Shown here piece by piece: positions 18,376-27,964 of a DNA stretch of 64,000 nt. Numbering within the stretch: the first letter of the stretch is position 1; every line of letters starts with the position of its first letter. A model generated the notes under the pieces. It saw nothing but the letters and a program-made list of their open reading frames with translations, was not told the DNA's origin and made no database searches. A program made the position numbers and the translations under genes. Source of the stretch: Neoroseomonas eburnea (GTDB taxonomy: Bacteria > Pseudomonadota > Alphaproteobacteria > Acetobacterales > Acetobacteraceae); the NCBI RefSeq assembly GCF_018129005.1, contig NZ_JAAEDL010000001.1, positions 124,001-188,000 on the forward strand, written 5' to 3'.

Positions 18376-19194
18376 TCAGCGCCGCGTCGAGCGTGCCGGC
18401 GCCTGGGCCACTTCCTCGAGCCCGAGGCTCGCGGCCTGTGCCGCATTCACCCGCAGCGGGCTGCGGCCGGCCAGCATGGTGCCGCCGGTCGTGTCGGGCC
18501 GGTTGTAGATGAAGCCCTGGACGGCATAGGTGCGCCCGTAGTTCTCGTTGCTGTGGCCGACCTGCACGCGCACCTGGGTCCAGTCGTTGTTCGGGGAGGC
18601 ATCGATGACCGACACCCCGCGCATGATGCTGCCGCGGCGGATGCCCGGGCCGCCCCAGTTGGCGTGGTGGATCAGCACCTCGCGGGAGGAGATGACGCGC
18701 TCCACCACCGCGACGTGGCCGGCGCGCATGCCGCCCGACCCCGGGAAGGCCATGATGGAGCCGATCTCCGGCCGGTTGCCGCGCGCATAGAGACCAGCGG
18801 CGTTGTACCACCACTGTCCGCCATTGCCGCTGATGGCCATCCCGGTCGCCTGCCGGGCATAGGGCACGCAGGAGATGCCGGCCGAATAGCCACCTCCGCT
18901 GCGGGCGGCGGCGCGGCGGCCGTTGCGTGCCGCCGCACCGGAGCGGTCGGCCGAGGCCGTACGCACCCCGGCATTGTGGCCGCGCTGGCTGGACCCGCGG
19001 GCGGTCGCGTTGGCGGCGCTGCGCGTCGTGGGGCGGGCCGCGCCTTGCGCAGCGGAGGGGGCAGGTGCTGCCGCGGCCCGGGTTGCCGGCTTACCCTGTC
19101 GCCCATCGGTTGTTCTTGCGGCAGCGTCCTGCGCCAGCAGGCTGAAGCCACCGAACAGGATCGCCAAGGCGATCGCCGCGCCCTTTGCCCTCAT
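18376..19194 (-). CDS. CHAP-domain cell-wall hydrolase, secreted
   Basis: A 272-residue exported protein. The signal peptide ends near residue 26 (DAAA). An alanine/arginine/threonine-rich disordered linker spans about 27-100. The CHAP domain has catalytic Cys109 in SCVPYAR and His160 in GHVAVVE, followed by HHANWG. CHAP enzymes cut peptidoglycan as amidases or endopeptidases. The sequence GISCVPYARQATGMAISG is the form common in alphaproteobacterial CHAP proteins. It has a 300-base upstream region. Confidence 0.85.
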   Translation of the reverse strand: MRAKGAAIALAILFGGFSLLAQDAAARTTDGRQGKPATRAAAAPAPSAAQGAARPTTRSAANATARGSSQRGHNAGVRTASADRSGAAARNGRRAAARSGGGYSAGISCVPYARQATGMAISGNGGQWWYNAAGLYARGNRPEIGSIMAFPGSGGMRAGHVAVVERVISSREVLIHHANWGGPGIRRGSIMRGVSVIDASPNNDWTQVRVQVGHSNENYGRTYAVQGFIYNRPDTTGGTMLAGRSPLRVNAAQAASLGLEEVAQAPARSTRR

Positions 19195-19501
19195 GTGCCC
19201 CCTGTGCCCCCAATTCTACCCACGGGCGTTTGTGCGCCCGATCACATGAGTCGGGGTAACAAGGCGGCTCCGCGGCTGGCAACCCGGGCAACTGTTACCG
19301 GGCGAAACCTGGTGTGATTCCCGTGAATACGGATCGGAATGCGGCGAAGATTAGGAACTTGATCGTATGAATACGGCTAGATTGGGGCGTGGCAACAGTG
19401 TGTTGGCCGAAAAGCAACAGCGCCCGGCATGAGATGCCAGGCGCTGCCGCATTGAGTCGAAGACATCATTCCTGCGCGGTGCCGCACCGCGGAAGGCAGC
19501 G
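19195..19501. other. Intergenic region between CHAP and RidA genes (with terminator)
   Basis: The right part holds the RidA terminator at 19411-19446. The left part is less GC-rich than its surroundings and should carry the promoter of the minus-strand CHAP gene; I cannot fix a -35/-10 pair. No coding sequence is seen. Confidence 0.4.
19411..19446 (-). terminator. Terminator of the RidA gene
   Basis: A 13-bp stem with one mismatch (CAGCGCCCGGCAT with ATGCCAGGCGCTG) and a 3-base loop. Read on the minus strand, TTGCTTTTCGG follows the stem. It lies about 55 bases after the RidA stop. Confidence 0.65.
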
Positions 19502-19852
19502 TCAGCGGCAGGCGGTGACCATGATCTCCACCAGGTGGCGCGGGTCGGCCATGTTGGCCTCCACGCAGGCACGGCACGGGGCCTGCCCGGCCGGCAGCCA
19601 GGCGGTCCACAGTTCGTTCATCGCGCCGCGGTCGCGGATGTCCTTCAGCCAGATCTGGGCGGTCAGCAGCCGGGTATTGTCGGTGCCGTTGGCTTCGAGC
19701 GCCGCGTCGATCTTGGCCAGGACCTCAGCGGTCTGGCCCTTGATGTCCTTGGAGAGGTCGTCGGCGGTGATGCCCGCAAGGTAGACGAAATTGTGGTACT
19801 CGACGGAGGTCGAGAGGATTTGGTTGGTGCCCTGGCGGGTAATCTTGCTCAT
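19502..19852 (-). CDS. RidA/YjgF/UK114-family protein
   Basis: A 116-residue protein, slightly shorter than typical RidA (about 125-130). RidA hydrolyses reactive enamine/imine intermediates from PLP enzymes. The catalytic arginine is Arg94 in the motif PCRACVEANMADPRHLVEI. It belongs to the group with VYLAGITADD and IWLKDIRD, distinct from E. coli RidA but common in proteobacteria. Ribosome site GAAGGAG supports the start. Confidence 0.88.
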   Translation of the reverse strand: MSKITRQGTNQILSTSVEYHNFVYLAGITADDLSKDIKGQTAEVLAKIDAALEANGTDNTRLLTAQIWLKDIRDRGAMNELWTAWLPAGQAPCRACVEANMADPRHLVEIMVTACR

Positions 19853-20072
19853 GCCGGCCGCTCCTTCGCGATGGTGCGCATGTCGCGCGCGGCGCTTCTA
19901 GAACACATTTATTGGGCCCTCAAACGCCGGGCGGGCCGCATCCGCGGCCCTTGGCTTCGCGCGCCCTTGTTGCTCCGGGGGTTGCTGACGGTCGCGCGCC
20001 GTCGCGCTTCGCGCTCCCGGCCCGAGGCAGGGCCTCGGGCTGATGGACCCAGGGGGGGCGGGCGCGTCGACT

Positions 20073-20312
20073 TCAGCCGCGGAGCTTGCCGCGAAGCAGG
20101 TCCGCGCAGTGCGGGCAGAGGCCCGCTTCGGCCGGGTCACCCCCGTCGATCAGCAGGCGTGTCTTCGCCTCCGCGCAGGCCTCGGCGGGCGCACCGGGCC
20201 GGCAGGCTTCGAGGGCCGCGGGGCCGGCGGACTTCGCTGCCGCGCCGCGCAGGGCGCCGGCGAAGAGCAGCACGGGTAGGGCGGTGGCGGTGAGGCGGCG
20301 GCGGGTTGTCAT
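20073..20312 (-). CDS. Small secreted protein with C-terminal CPHC motif
   Basis: A 79-residue frame with a plausible signal peptide (basic RRR then LTATALPVLLFAGALRGAAA). The mature part has four cysteines, ending in a CPHC motif about 12 residues from the C-terminus. The neighbour at 20357 has the same layout with CPLC, suggesting a tandem-duplicated pair. No strong ribosome site is seen. Function unknown. Confidence 0.5.
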   Translation of the reverse strand: MTTRRRLTATALPVLLFAGALRGAAAKSAGPAALEACRPGAPAEACAEAKTRLLIDGGDPAEAGLCPHCADLLRGKLRG

Positions 20313-20356
20313 GCGCGCATCATGCACCGTCGGCGGGTCAGGCCGCAGGAAACGCT

Positions 20357-20551
20357 TCAGGGCGGTGCCGCGTGCCGCCGGCCGCACAGCGGGCAGCGGT
20401 CCCAGGCCGGCGGCGGCAGGTCGCGCCGGACCGCCTCGCAACTGATGAAGCGGCCGCCCGGGTCGCCGCAATGGCGGGTTTGCTCCGCCGCGGCACGCGC
20501 GGCGGGAAGGACGAACGGCATGGCAATGAGCAGGGCGCGGCGCGGCGGCAT
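20357..20551 (-). CDS. Small secreted protein with C-terminal CPLC motif
   Basis: A 64-residue frame. Signal peptide MPPRRALLIAMPFVLPAARAAA, then a short mature region with four cysteines ending CPLCGRR. The ribosome site TGGAG five or six bases upstream supports the start. It resembles the 79-residue neighbour in overall plan and lies 46 bases after the stop of the oxidoreductase gene, so the three could form one transcript. Function unknown. Confidence 0.5.
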   Translation of the reverse strand: MPPRRALLIAMPFVLPAARAAAEQTRHCGDPGGRFISCEAVRRDLPPPAWDRCPLCGRRHAAPP

Positions 20552-20597
20552 CGCAGGCTCCATCATGTCCGGCACGATCATGCCGCCGTCGCACCCC

Positions 20598-21575
20598 TCA
20601 CGCCACGCGATAGGTGCTGCCTGAAGCGGCTGCGCCGATCATGGCCTCATAGACCGCGACGCCGTGGATCGCGTCCTCCGGCGGCAGAGGATAGGCCGGC
20701 CCGCCGGCGACGGCGGCTGCGAAGGCCGCGAGCTCCGCGTGCTCGATGTCGGTGACGGGGAAGACACGCTCCTCGGGCGTGCCGTCGCGCCGGCAGGTGA
20801 TCAGTGATTCATGCCCGTGCAGCACCGCCCAGGCATCGGTGCCGAACAGCCCGACGCGCCAGAAGCGCGGCGCCAGCGCGAGGGTGGCGAAATTCGCCGT
20901 CGCACCGCTCTCGAAGCGGAACAGCCCGGCCGTGGTGTCGTCCAGCCCGTTGTCGAGCACGCGTGCGTGGGATCGCACCGTCACCTCCGCGATGCGGCCG
21001 GCGAGGTTGATGAACATGTCCACCATGTGGATGCCCATGCCGCCCATGCCGCCGAGCGGGCTCTCGGCGCGATTGGCGCGCCACATGCCGGGTTTGTAGC
21101 CGAGCGCCCCCGGCCCGCTGAACTGCCCTTCCACGTGCAGCAGCGTGCCGAGCCGGCCATCGGCGAGCATCGCCTTCATCTCCGCGACGGCCGGCAGGAA
21201 ACGGCGGTTGTGCCCGAGCGCCATCACCACCCCGGCCCGGCGACACGCGGCGACGGCGGCCTCGGCGGAGGCCTTGGTCATGGTGAAGGGCTTCTCGACG
21301 AAGACATGCTTGCCGGCGGCCGCGGCGGCGATCACCTGCTCGGCGTGCAGGCCGTGGGGGGAGGCGATGGCGACCGCCTGCACCTCGGGGTCGGCGAGCA
21401 CCGCGGCGAAGTCCGGCAGGATGCGCACGCCCTGCCTGGCCGCCCATTCCGCCGCGCGCTCCGGCCGGCCGGTGCAGCCGGCGACGAAGCGGATGCCCGC
21501 ACCGTTCCTGCCCTGCACGCTGTCGACCAGCGTCTGGCCCCACTTGCCCATGCCGATGATGGCGGCCTGCAGCAT
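20598..21575 (-). CDS. Gfo/Idh/MocA-family oxidoreductase
   Basis: A 325-residue NAD(P)-dependent oxidoreductase. The N-terminal Rossmann motif is GMGKWGQTL at residue 8. The lysine motif VEKPFTMTKASAEAAV is at about 95, and the C-terminal domain has the substrate-site pattern GGMGGMGIHMVDMFINLAG. The family acts on sugars, inositols or amino-acid-like substrates; this one cannot be assigned. Ribosome site AAAGGA. A family A repeat lies upstream. Confidence 0.88.
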   Translation of the reverse strand: MLQAAIIGMGKWGQTLVDSVQGRNGAGIRFVAGCTGRPERAAEWAARQGVRILPDFAAVLADPEVQAVAIASPHGLHAEQVIAAAAAGKHVFVEKPFTMTKASAEAAVAACRRAGVVMALGHNRRFLPAVAEMKAMLADGRLGTLLHVEGQFSGPGALGYKPGMWRANRAESPLGGMGGMGIHMVDMFINLAGRIAEVTVRSHARVLDNGLDDTTAGLFRFESGATANFATLALAPRFWRVGLFGTDAWAVLHGHESLITCRRDGTPEERVFPVTDIEHAELAAFAAAVAGGPAYPLPPEDAIHGVAVYEAMIGAAASGSTYRVA

Positions 21576-21636
21576 GAGTCGAATCCTTTCCTGTCCACGG
21601 GCGCACGTCGCGCGGCGCTGCTTCCTAGGGCAGAAG

Positions 21637-21714
21637 CCGATCGGGCGGAATTGTCCGGTCGGGTGAAGATGCGCGTCAAATCAAAGGGCTGGGGCGGTTG
21701 CCGTGAGCCGATGT
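21637..21714. repeat. Family A palindromic element (inverted orientation)
   Basis: CCGATCGGGCGGAATTGTCC...GGTCGGGTGAAGATGCG, then GGCGGTTGCCGTGAGCCGATG. The reverse complement aligns with 36301-36378 and 54121-54200 through both conserved blocks. Confidence 0.7.
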
Positions 21715-21775
21715 GAACGGAAGCCACTCCAGGGCGCCCCCCAGGGCAAGGCGAGAGCCGCCGCAGAGGCCCTGT

Positions 21776-22159
21776 TCAGGCCGTGGCCGCCGGCACGGTC
21801 ATCGCCTCGATCCTGTTGCCGTCGAGGTCGCGGATGAAGGCTGCGAAGTACTCCACCATCGTCGCCTGGCGCAGCCCGGGCGCGCCGTCATCTGCGCCCC
21901 CCTTCGCCACGGCGCGCCGGTGGAATTCGGTGACGGCGTCCGTGCTGCGCGCACGCAGGCAGACATGGGCGCCGGTATCGGGCGCCGCCCGCGGCGAATC
22001 GGGGCGGGCATTGAGCCAGAACTCCGGGTACTTCAGGCCGAACCCCACGCAGCCGGGGCGCTCCGCCAGGCGCCGGTAGCCGAGCGGCTCAAGCACCTCC
22101 TCGTAGAAGGCCACGCTGGCGACGAGGTCGCGCACCTGGATCGAGACATGGTCGATCAT
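21776..22159 (-). CDS. VOC-family (glyoxalase-like) protein
   Basis: A 127-residue single-module vicinal-oxygen-chelate protein starting MIDHVSIQVRDLVAS. Metal-ligand positions are likely H4, the second-half histidine in GAHVCLRA, and the glutamate in NRIEAMT near the C-terminus. Such proteins are dioxygenases, glyoxalases or resistance proteins; the specific role is unknown. Ribosome site GGAAGGAG. It may follow the MFS gene in one transcript (65-base gap). Confidence 0.85.
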   Translation of the reverse strand: MIDHVSIQVRDLVASVAFYEEVLEPLGYRRLAERPGCVGFGLKYPEFWLNARPDSPRAAPDTGAHVCLRARSTDAVTEFHRRAVAKGGADDGAPGLRQATMVEYFAAFIRDLDGNRIEAMTVPAATA

Positions 22160-22224
22160 GGCTTCTCCTTCCCGTTCTCGTGCGCGCTCCGGCGCGATGC
22201 GCCGCCGATGCCGGGCGCGCCGCG

Positions 22225-23469
22225 TCAGCGCCCCGCGGCGCCGCCCTCCAACTCCGGCGCCATGCGCGGCAGCCGCGCCAGACCCCAGCCGACGGCCAGC
22301 AACGACAGCGCCACCGCCACCAGTGTCGGCCAGCGCAGCCCGAAAATCTCTCCCGCCGCGCCGAGCAGCAACGCGCCGAGCGCAGGGCAGGCGCGCGTGA
22401 TCAGCCCCCAGAGGCTCAGCACCCGACCGCGCATGGCGGGGTCCGAGGCGTTCTGCGCCACGGTCTGCACGCTGATGCCGTGCACCGACCCGGCCGCGCC
22501 CATGAAGGCGGCGCAGAGCACGCCCAGGGGAAACCAGCCGGTCGCGACGAAGCCCGCGGTGGCGAACGCCAGCGCCGCCACGCCAAGCACCGCAAGCCGC
22601 GTCGTCCCGGCCATCCGTCCTCGCGCCGCGACGGCGAGGCCCGCGACCAGCGCGCCGACGCCGAAGGAGGCGGTCAGCACGGCGAGCGCCCCCGCCCCCA
22701 GGCCGAAGGTGCGCTCGACGTAGGGCGGCAGGATCTCCTGCACGCCGCGCAGCAGCAGCGCGGCCACGGCGGCGAAGGTCAGGATCGGCCCGAGGCCGGG
22801 ATGGCGGGCGGCATAGCGGATTCCGTCCAGCGTCTCGCCGAGCAGGCTCGCCGTCGCCGCATGGCCGCGCCGCGCCGCGGCTTCGACGCGCAGCATCGGC
22901 GTCGTCGCGGTGGCGACGAGGTAGGCGAGGGCGTTCATCGCGATCGCCGGCCATACCCCGGCCACGGCGATCAGCGGCCCCGCCAGCGCCGGCCCGATGA
23001 AGCGCGCCACGTTGAAGGTCAGGGAATTCAGCGCGACCGCCGCCGGCAGGTCGGCGCGCGGCACCAGCCCCGGCATCAGCGACTGCCGCGCGGGCTGCGC
23101 GAAGGAGGCGGCGGTGCCGCCCACCACCTCCAGCACCAGCAACAGGCCGATCGTCATCCATCCGGTCGCGACGAGGATGGCGATCAGCGCCGCGTTCAGC
23201 CCGATCGCGGCCTGGCTCAGCATGGTCAGGCGGAGCCGGTCGGCACGGTCGGCGACCGCCCCGGCGATCGGGCTGACGACGACCGCCGGGGCGAGGTCGC
23301 AGAAGGCGACGAAGCCGACCCAGAGGGCGCTGCCCGTCAGTTCCCAGGCGAGCCAGGACACCGCGATGCGGTGCATCCACAGGCCCGTCCAGGCGGTCAG
23401 CGAGGCGCCGAAGAAGATCCGTGCGTTGCGATGCGACAACGCGCGGCTGAGCGTGCCGAAGGTCGCCAT
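22225..23469 (-). CDS. MFS transporter (MFS_3/EntS-like exporter)
   Basis: A 414-residue, 12-helix transporter of the group that includes enterobactin exporter EntS and many predicted drug exporters. Motif A-like loop AGAVADRADRLRL is between helices 2 and 3. FAQPARQSLMPGLVPRADLPAAVALNSLTFNVARFIGPALAG is the diagnostic segment around helices 4-5. The substrate is unknown. No siderophore genes are adjacent. Confidence 0.88.
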   Translation of the reverse strand: MATFGTLSRALSHRNARIFFGASLTAWTGLWMHRIAVSWLAWELTGSALWVGFVAFCDLAPAVVVSPIAGAVADRADRLRLTMLSQAAIGLNAALIAILVATGWMTIGLLLVLEVVGGTAASFAQPARQSLMPGLVPRADLPAAVALNSLTFNVARFIGPALAGPLIAVAGVWPAIAMNALAYLVATATTPMLRVEAAARRGHAATASLLGETLDGIRYAARHPGLGPILTFAAVAALLLRGVQEILPPYVERTFGLGAGALAVLTASFGVGALVAGLAVAARGRMAGTTRLAVLGVAALAFATAGFVATGWFPLGVLCAAFMGAAGSVHGISVQTVAQNASDPAMRGRVLSLWGLITRACPALGALLLGAAGEIFGLRWPTLVAVALSLLAVGWGLARLPRMAPELEGGAAGR

Positions 23470-23488
23470 GGCGCGGCGGGCCGCGCCG

Positions 23489-23863
23489 TCAGTTCCTCCG
23501 CCCGCGCGGCGCGGCGGCCGGGGTGCGGTCCGTCGGCTGCGGGCCGGCGGTATTGGCGCGGATGCAGTCGCGGATCAGCTCCTCGCGCAGCACGCGGCGG
23601 TTGAAGGCATCCGACTGCACGCGCAGCGAGGGGATGGTGTTGGTCTGGTCGGTCTGGCCGATGTCGCGGTCGAGCCGGGCTTCCTGGCCCCGCTCGCGGA
23701 AGTTCACCGCGCGCTCGGCCTCGGCTTCGCAGGCGTTGCGCAGGGCCGTGTCCTGCCCGGCCCCGGCGGTCGCGGAGCTGAGGGAACGCGGCGCATCCGC
23801 GGTGGCGCAGGCGCCCAGCAGCAGCGCGGCGAGGAGCGGCAGCGAGGACGCCAGGCGGATCAT
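23489..23863 (-). CDS. Hypothetical lipoprotein, 124 residues
   Basis: A signal peptide with lipobox LLGAC (Cys19). The mature part is helical and polar, with REELIRDCIRANT near the C-terminus and a second cysteine there. No family is recognised. Its ATG overlaps the stop of the upstream gene at 23860 (ATGA), so the two are coupled. Confidence 0.7.
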   Translation of the reverse strand: MIRLASSLPLLAALLLGACATADAPRSLSSATAGAGQDTALRNACEAEAERAVNFRERGQEARLDRDIGQTDQTNTIPSLRVQSDAFNRRVLREELIRDCIRANTAGPQPTDRTPAAAPRGRRN

Positions 23864-24354
23864 GCAGGTACTCCGGAAGGAATCGGTCGCGACAATAGCC
23901 GCCGAAGGTCCCTTTCGTCGAACCTGGCTGCCGCGTCCAGGGGCATCGCCGCGGCGGCGCGCAGCAGGGCCGGGTGCAGTTCGATCCCCTCCGCCGTCAG
24001 GCTGTAGAGCCCGGCGAGCCAGCGCGCCCGCGTCATCACCTCGACCAGCGCGAGCAGCCGCAGGCAGAGCGACAGGCCGGAGAGGGTGCCGAGGTCGTGC
24101 CTGGCGTCCACCGCCTCGGCCCAGCAGGCGGCGTCGGCATCGGCGAGCAGCAGTTCCTGCGGCGAGCCATCCCGGCGCTGGAAGAGCAGCCGGCGGGGCG
24201 CGCCCCAGCGCTCGGCGGCTGCGGCGGCGCGGGCCTGCTCCCAGGCGGCTTCCAGGTCGCGCGGGGCGACGGCCGGCAGGGCCTCGGGGGGCATCGGAAT
24301 GGCATAGGCGAGCACCCCGTCCGGGCTGCGCGCGACCCGGATGGGGACTGGCAT
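23860..24354 (-). CDS. Hypothetical protein, 164 residues
   Basis: A leucine/alanine-rich soluble protein without signal or membrane segments. Recognisable stretches are RLLFQRRDGSPQELLLADADAACWAEAVDA and a helical C-terminal half with TRARWLAGLYSL. The pattern resembles a family conserved in Acetobacteraceae but I cannot name it. It is translationally coupled to the lipoprotein gene and divergent from the amidase gene by 79 bases. Confidence 0.6.
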   Translation of the reverse strand: MPVPIRVARSPDGVLAYAIPMPPEALPAVAPRDLEAAWEQARAAAAAERWGAPRRLLFQRRDGSPQELLLADADAACWAEAVDARHDLGTLSGLSLCLRLLALVEVMTRARWLAGLYSLTAEGIELHPALLRAAAAMPLDAAARFDERDLRRLLSRPIPSGVPA

Positions 24355-24433
24355 GGCGGTGATATGGCGCCGCGGGGCGCGCGCCGCCAGGGCGGCGACT
24401 TGACCGTCCGCACGGCCGGCGCAGTCTTCGCGC

Positions 24434-25702
24434 ATGACCGAGACCGCCGACCTCACCGCCACTGCCGCCCTCGCCGCAATCCGGGGCGGGCGCCTTTCCG
24501 CCGCCGGGCTGATGGAGGCCTGCCTCGACCGCATCGCTACGCGGGAGCCGCTGATCCGGGCTTTCGCCTGGCTGGACCCGGCGGCGGCGCGGCGCTCCGC
24601 GGCCGCGCTGGGGCAGGGGGCGCTCACCGGGATTCCGATTGGTATCAAGGATGTGCTCGACACGGCTGAAATGCCGTCGCAATACGGTTCGCCCGCCTGG
24701 GCGGGGCACCGGCCGCGCTCGGACGCCGCCTGTGTCGCAGCCGCGCGCGCCGCCGGCGCGGTGGTGATCGGCAAGACGGTGACGACGGAATTCGCCACCC
24801 GCCACCCCGGCCCGACCGCCAACCCGGCCAATCCGCGGCATACGCCGGGCGGGTCGTCCTCCGGCTCGGCGGCAGGCGTTGCGGCTGGGTTCTTCCCGAT
24901 CGCCTTCGGCACCCAGACTGCCGGCAGCATCGTGCGCCCGGCCGCCTTCTGCGGCGTGGTCGGCTTCAAGCCCACCTACGGCACGCTGCACCGGGGCGGG
25001 ATGAAGGTGATGAGCGAGAGCCTCGACACCATCGGCGTCATGGCGCGCAGCGTCGGGGACTGCGCCCTCACCATGGCGGCTGTGACCGGCCAGGATTTCG
25101 GCCAGCCGGAGGCAAAGATGGCGCGCGCGCCGCGGCTCGCGCTGGTCATGGGGCCGTCCTCACTGGAAGCGGCGCCGGAGACGCTGGCGCTGATGGAGCG
25201 CGCCGCCGAGGCCTGCCGCCGCGCCGGGGCGACGGTGACGCCGGTCACCCTGCCCGCCGTCTTCGAGGCCGCCTACGCCGCACACCCCTATGTGATGAAC
25301 ATGGAATCGGCCGAGGCGCTGGGCTGGGAACTCGCCCATGCCCGCGCGCAGATCTCCGGGGTGCTGCGGGAGCGGATGGACTGGGGCCGTGCGCAACCGC
25401 GGGCCAGGCTGATCGAGGGGCGCGCCGCCTTCGCCGCGGCCCGCGCCGCCTTCCCCGCCGCGATCGAAGGCTTCGACGCGGTGCTCTGCCCCGCCGCGCC
25501 GGGCGAGGCGCCGGAGGGCCTCGGCTGGACCGGCGATCCCGCCTTCAACACGCTCTGGACCCTGTTGCACGGGCCCTGCCTCACCGTGCCGGCGGGCACC
25601 GGGCCGCGCGGCTTGCCGCTCGGCGTGCAGGTGGCGGGGCGAATCGGCGATGATGCGGCGGTGCTGGCCTGGGGCGAATGGGTGCGCGCGGCGCTGGCTT
25701 GA
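24434..25702 (+). CDS. Amidase signature-family hydrolase
   Basis: A 422-residue enzyme of the amidase signature family (GatA-like fold). The Ser-cisSer-Lys triad is visible: Lys72 in GIPIGIKDV, the cis-serine in TPGGSSSGSAAGVAAG near 139-150, and the nucleophile serine in TQTAGSIVRPAAFCGVVGFKP near 165. The glycine-serine-rich signature is intact. It is not GatA, since gatB/gatC are absent and the sequence is of the stand-alone type. The substrate is an unknown amide. Confidence 0.9.
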   Translation: MTETADLTATAALAAIRGGRLSAAGLMEACLDRIATREPLIRAFAWLDPAAARRSAAALGQGALTGIPIGIKDVLDTAEMPSQYGSPAWAGHRPRSDAACVAAARAAGAVVIGKTVTTEFATRHPGPTANPANPRHTPGGSSSGSAAGVAAGFFPIAFGTQTAGSIVRPAAFCGVVGFKPTYGTLHRGGMKVMSESLDTIGVMARSVGDCALTMAAVTGQDFGQPEAKMARAPRLALVMGPSSLEAAPETLALMERAAEACRRAGATVTPVTLPAVFEAAYAAHPYVMNMESAEALGWELAHARAQISGVLRERMDWGRAQPRARLIEGRAAFAAARAAFPAAIEGFDAVLCPAAPGEAPEGLGWTGDPAFNTLWTLLHGPCLTVPAGTGPRGLPLGVQVAGRIGDDAAVLAWGEWVRAALA

Positions 25703-25847
25703 TGCGCCCGGGGCGCGGGGCTGGCCGCGGGTCCGCTGTCCCGGCCGGCTGGTGGATGTTCCGGCGCGGGGGCTGCGCCGTTTCACGGTGCGGCGGGACA
25801 TTCCCCGGTATGGCGGCCCGCACCCAACCCGTGGCAAGGGACTTCGC

Positions 25848-26684
25848 ATGACGACCGCCGCACCCGCCGCCGAACTGCGTTTCCCGGACTTCCTCTGCAT
25901 CGGCGCGCAGAAGGCGGGCACGAGCTGGCTCCATGCCAACCTGCGGCGCCACCCGGGCGTCTGGATGCCCTGGATCAAGGAGCTGCAGTACTTCAACGAC
26001 GTCCACCTGCCGGGGCATCGCGGCTGGACCGCGAGGCACCGGACGACCCATGCGGACGCGGCGGCGCGCCGCCTCGTCAGGGAAGCGGGGGAAGGGCCGC
26101 TGGACCTCGCCGCCCTGCATCGGATCACCTCCATCGCCATCGAGCCGCTGTCCGACGAATGGTATGGGGGCATCTTCGCCCATGCGCAGCCGGACCAGAT
26201 CTGCGGCGAGGTGACGCCGGCCTACGGGCTGCTGCCCCGGGCGGGCATCGAGCATGTGAGGCGCCTCAACCCCCGCATGAAGGTGATCCTGCTGCTGCGC
26301 GATCCGGTCGCGCGCTGCTGGTCGCAGCTTCGCATGCTGGGGCGCGGGCAGGAGGATTTCGACTACATGGCGGCCGCCTCGCAGCCCGAGGTGCTGGCGC
26401 GCGCCGACTATCCGCGCATCGTCGAGGGCTGGAGCGCCGTCTTCGGCCGCGAGAACATGCTGATCCGCAAGATCGAGGACATCTCGGGCGATGTCGAAGG
26501 GTTCCTGCGCGAGCTGGCGGGCTTCCTCGGCGTGCCTTGGCATGAGGCGCTCGGCCGCAACGCGGGCGTGCCGGTCTTCGTTGGCCCGGAGGTCTCCCTG
26601 CCCGGCACGGTGGCGGTGCGCTTGCGGGAGAAGCTGGCCCCCATCTATGACCGCATGGGCGGCTATGAGGCCTATCATGCCTGA
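25848..26684 (+). CDS. Sulfotransferase domain protein
   Basis: A 278-residue cytoplasmic protein. The PAPS 5'-phosphosulfate loop GAQKAGTSWLHANL is near residue 19. The 3'-phosphate site is in VILLLRDPVARCWSQLRML. The length and KELQYFNDVH stretch match bacterial sulfotransferases resembling heparan N-sulfotransferase. The acceptor may be a surface glycan or lipid. A GT61 glycosyltransferase gene faces it. Confidence 0.85.
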   Translation: MTTAAPAAELRFPDFLCIGAQKAGTSWLHANLRRHPGVWMPWIKELQYFNDVHLPGHRGWTARHRTTHADAAARRLVREAGEGPLDLAALHRITSIAIEPLSDEWYGGIFAHAQPDQICGEVTPAYGLLPRAGIEHVRRLNPRMKVILLLRDPVARCWSQLRMLGRGQEDFDYMAAASQPEVLARADYPRIVEGWSAVFGRENMLIRKIEDISGDVEGFLRELAGFLGVPWHEALGRNAGVPVFVGPEVSLPGTVAVRLREKLAPIYDRMGGYEAYHA

Positions 26685-26792
26685 TGCCGTCCGCGCGGGG
26701 CCATCCTGCCGGCCCTGCGCGCCGTCCCGCCCCGCGCCGCGCCGACCACGTCATCGGCAGGGTGCGGCGCCGGCGTCGCGGCACCGGGCAGG

Positions 26793-27964
26793 TCAGCGCC
26801 GGCCGGCCGAGCCGTCGAGCGTCGCCCGCAGCAGCGGGTCCATCCGCCCGGCGCGGCACGAGGCCGCGGCGCGGGTGACGAAATCGCCCGGCGGCATCGG
26901 GCTGCGGCGGCTCCGCCAGCCCGCGGCATAGGCGGCGAGATCGGCCTCCAGCAGGCCCGGCTCGTCGAGGAACCGCTCCTCCGGCACAGCTTCGATGAAG
27001 CCTTCCTCCGCCAGGTGGACGAGGAAGTCGCGCGGTTCGACGCCGGTGATGGCGTTCGCCCGCGGGTGCGTGGCGTCGAGCGTGCCGATGATGAAGTGCG
27101 GCCGGAACTGCGCGAGCCGCCGCACCTTTGTCGCGAGGCAATGGCCCGCCATGCCGCTGCCTGGGCGCCGGACCAGCACCGCCACCTCGGCGCGGATCGG
27201 CGGCAGCACGTCGAAGAGGTGCATCGCGCTGCCCTCCGACATCACGATCCGGTCGGCCGCGGCCAGCGCCGCGATCTGCTCGGCGAGCGAATGCGCCTCC
27301 GGGCGGAAGATGCGGTAGCCCTGGGTGGCGAGGAAGGATTCGATCCACGCCTCGCCGACGCAGCGGCCCGTCTGGAGATGGCCGCGCATGATCGCGAGAC
27401 GGCTCGCCCCTCCGGAGGGCGCGAGCAGCGCCGGCGGCAGCATGCCGCCCAGCACCGCGCCGTACTCCGCGCTGGTCGCCGTGCCGAGCACCCTGCCGGG
27501 CTCGCCGACCACCACCTCCTCGAGGCGCATCGGGCGGTCGACCAGCAGGGGTGGCCGCGCGCCGACCAGCCGGAGCCACTCCGCGAGGAATCCCGGGATC
27601 CCGGCGCCCTGTTGCCGCGTCGCGACCAGCAGGGGCACGAGGTCCGGATCGTCGCGCAGCACCCAGAGCCGGTGCACGAACTCGCCGAGCATGTGCCCGA
27701 AATGCGCCAGGCAGGGGCCGGCGAAGGCGTAGCGGCCGCGAACCTCCTCGAAGGCGACGCCGGCGGGGACGCTCTCCGGACCGCGCGCCCAGATGCGGCC
27801 GGCGCGGGCGGGCATGTGGACCCAGCCCGGCGCGGCGGCGGGAAAGACCGGGCCACCCTCCAGCCGCCCGTCGGGCTCCGAGGGCTGCCAGCGCAGATAG
27901 GGCATGACGTGAAGGTCGTCGAAGGCTGTCGCCCGAAGCCCGGACCCCGAACCGGGCGCCGCGC

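Noticed and set aside
20338-20594. Other short open frames overlapping the small CPLC gene
   Set aside because: They lack a ribosome site, signal peptide or any conserved pattern, and overlap the better-supported frame.
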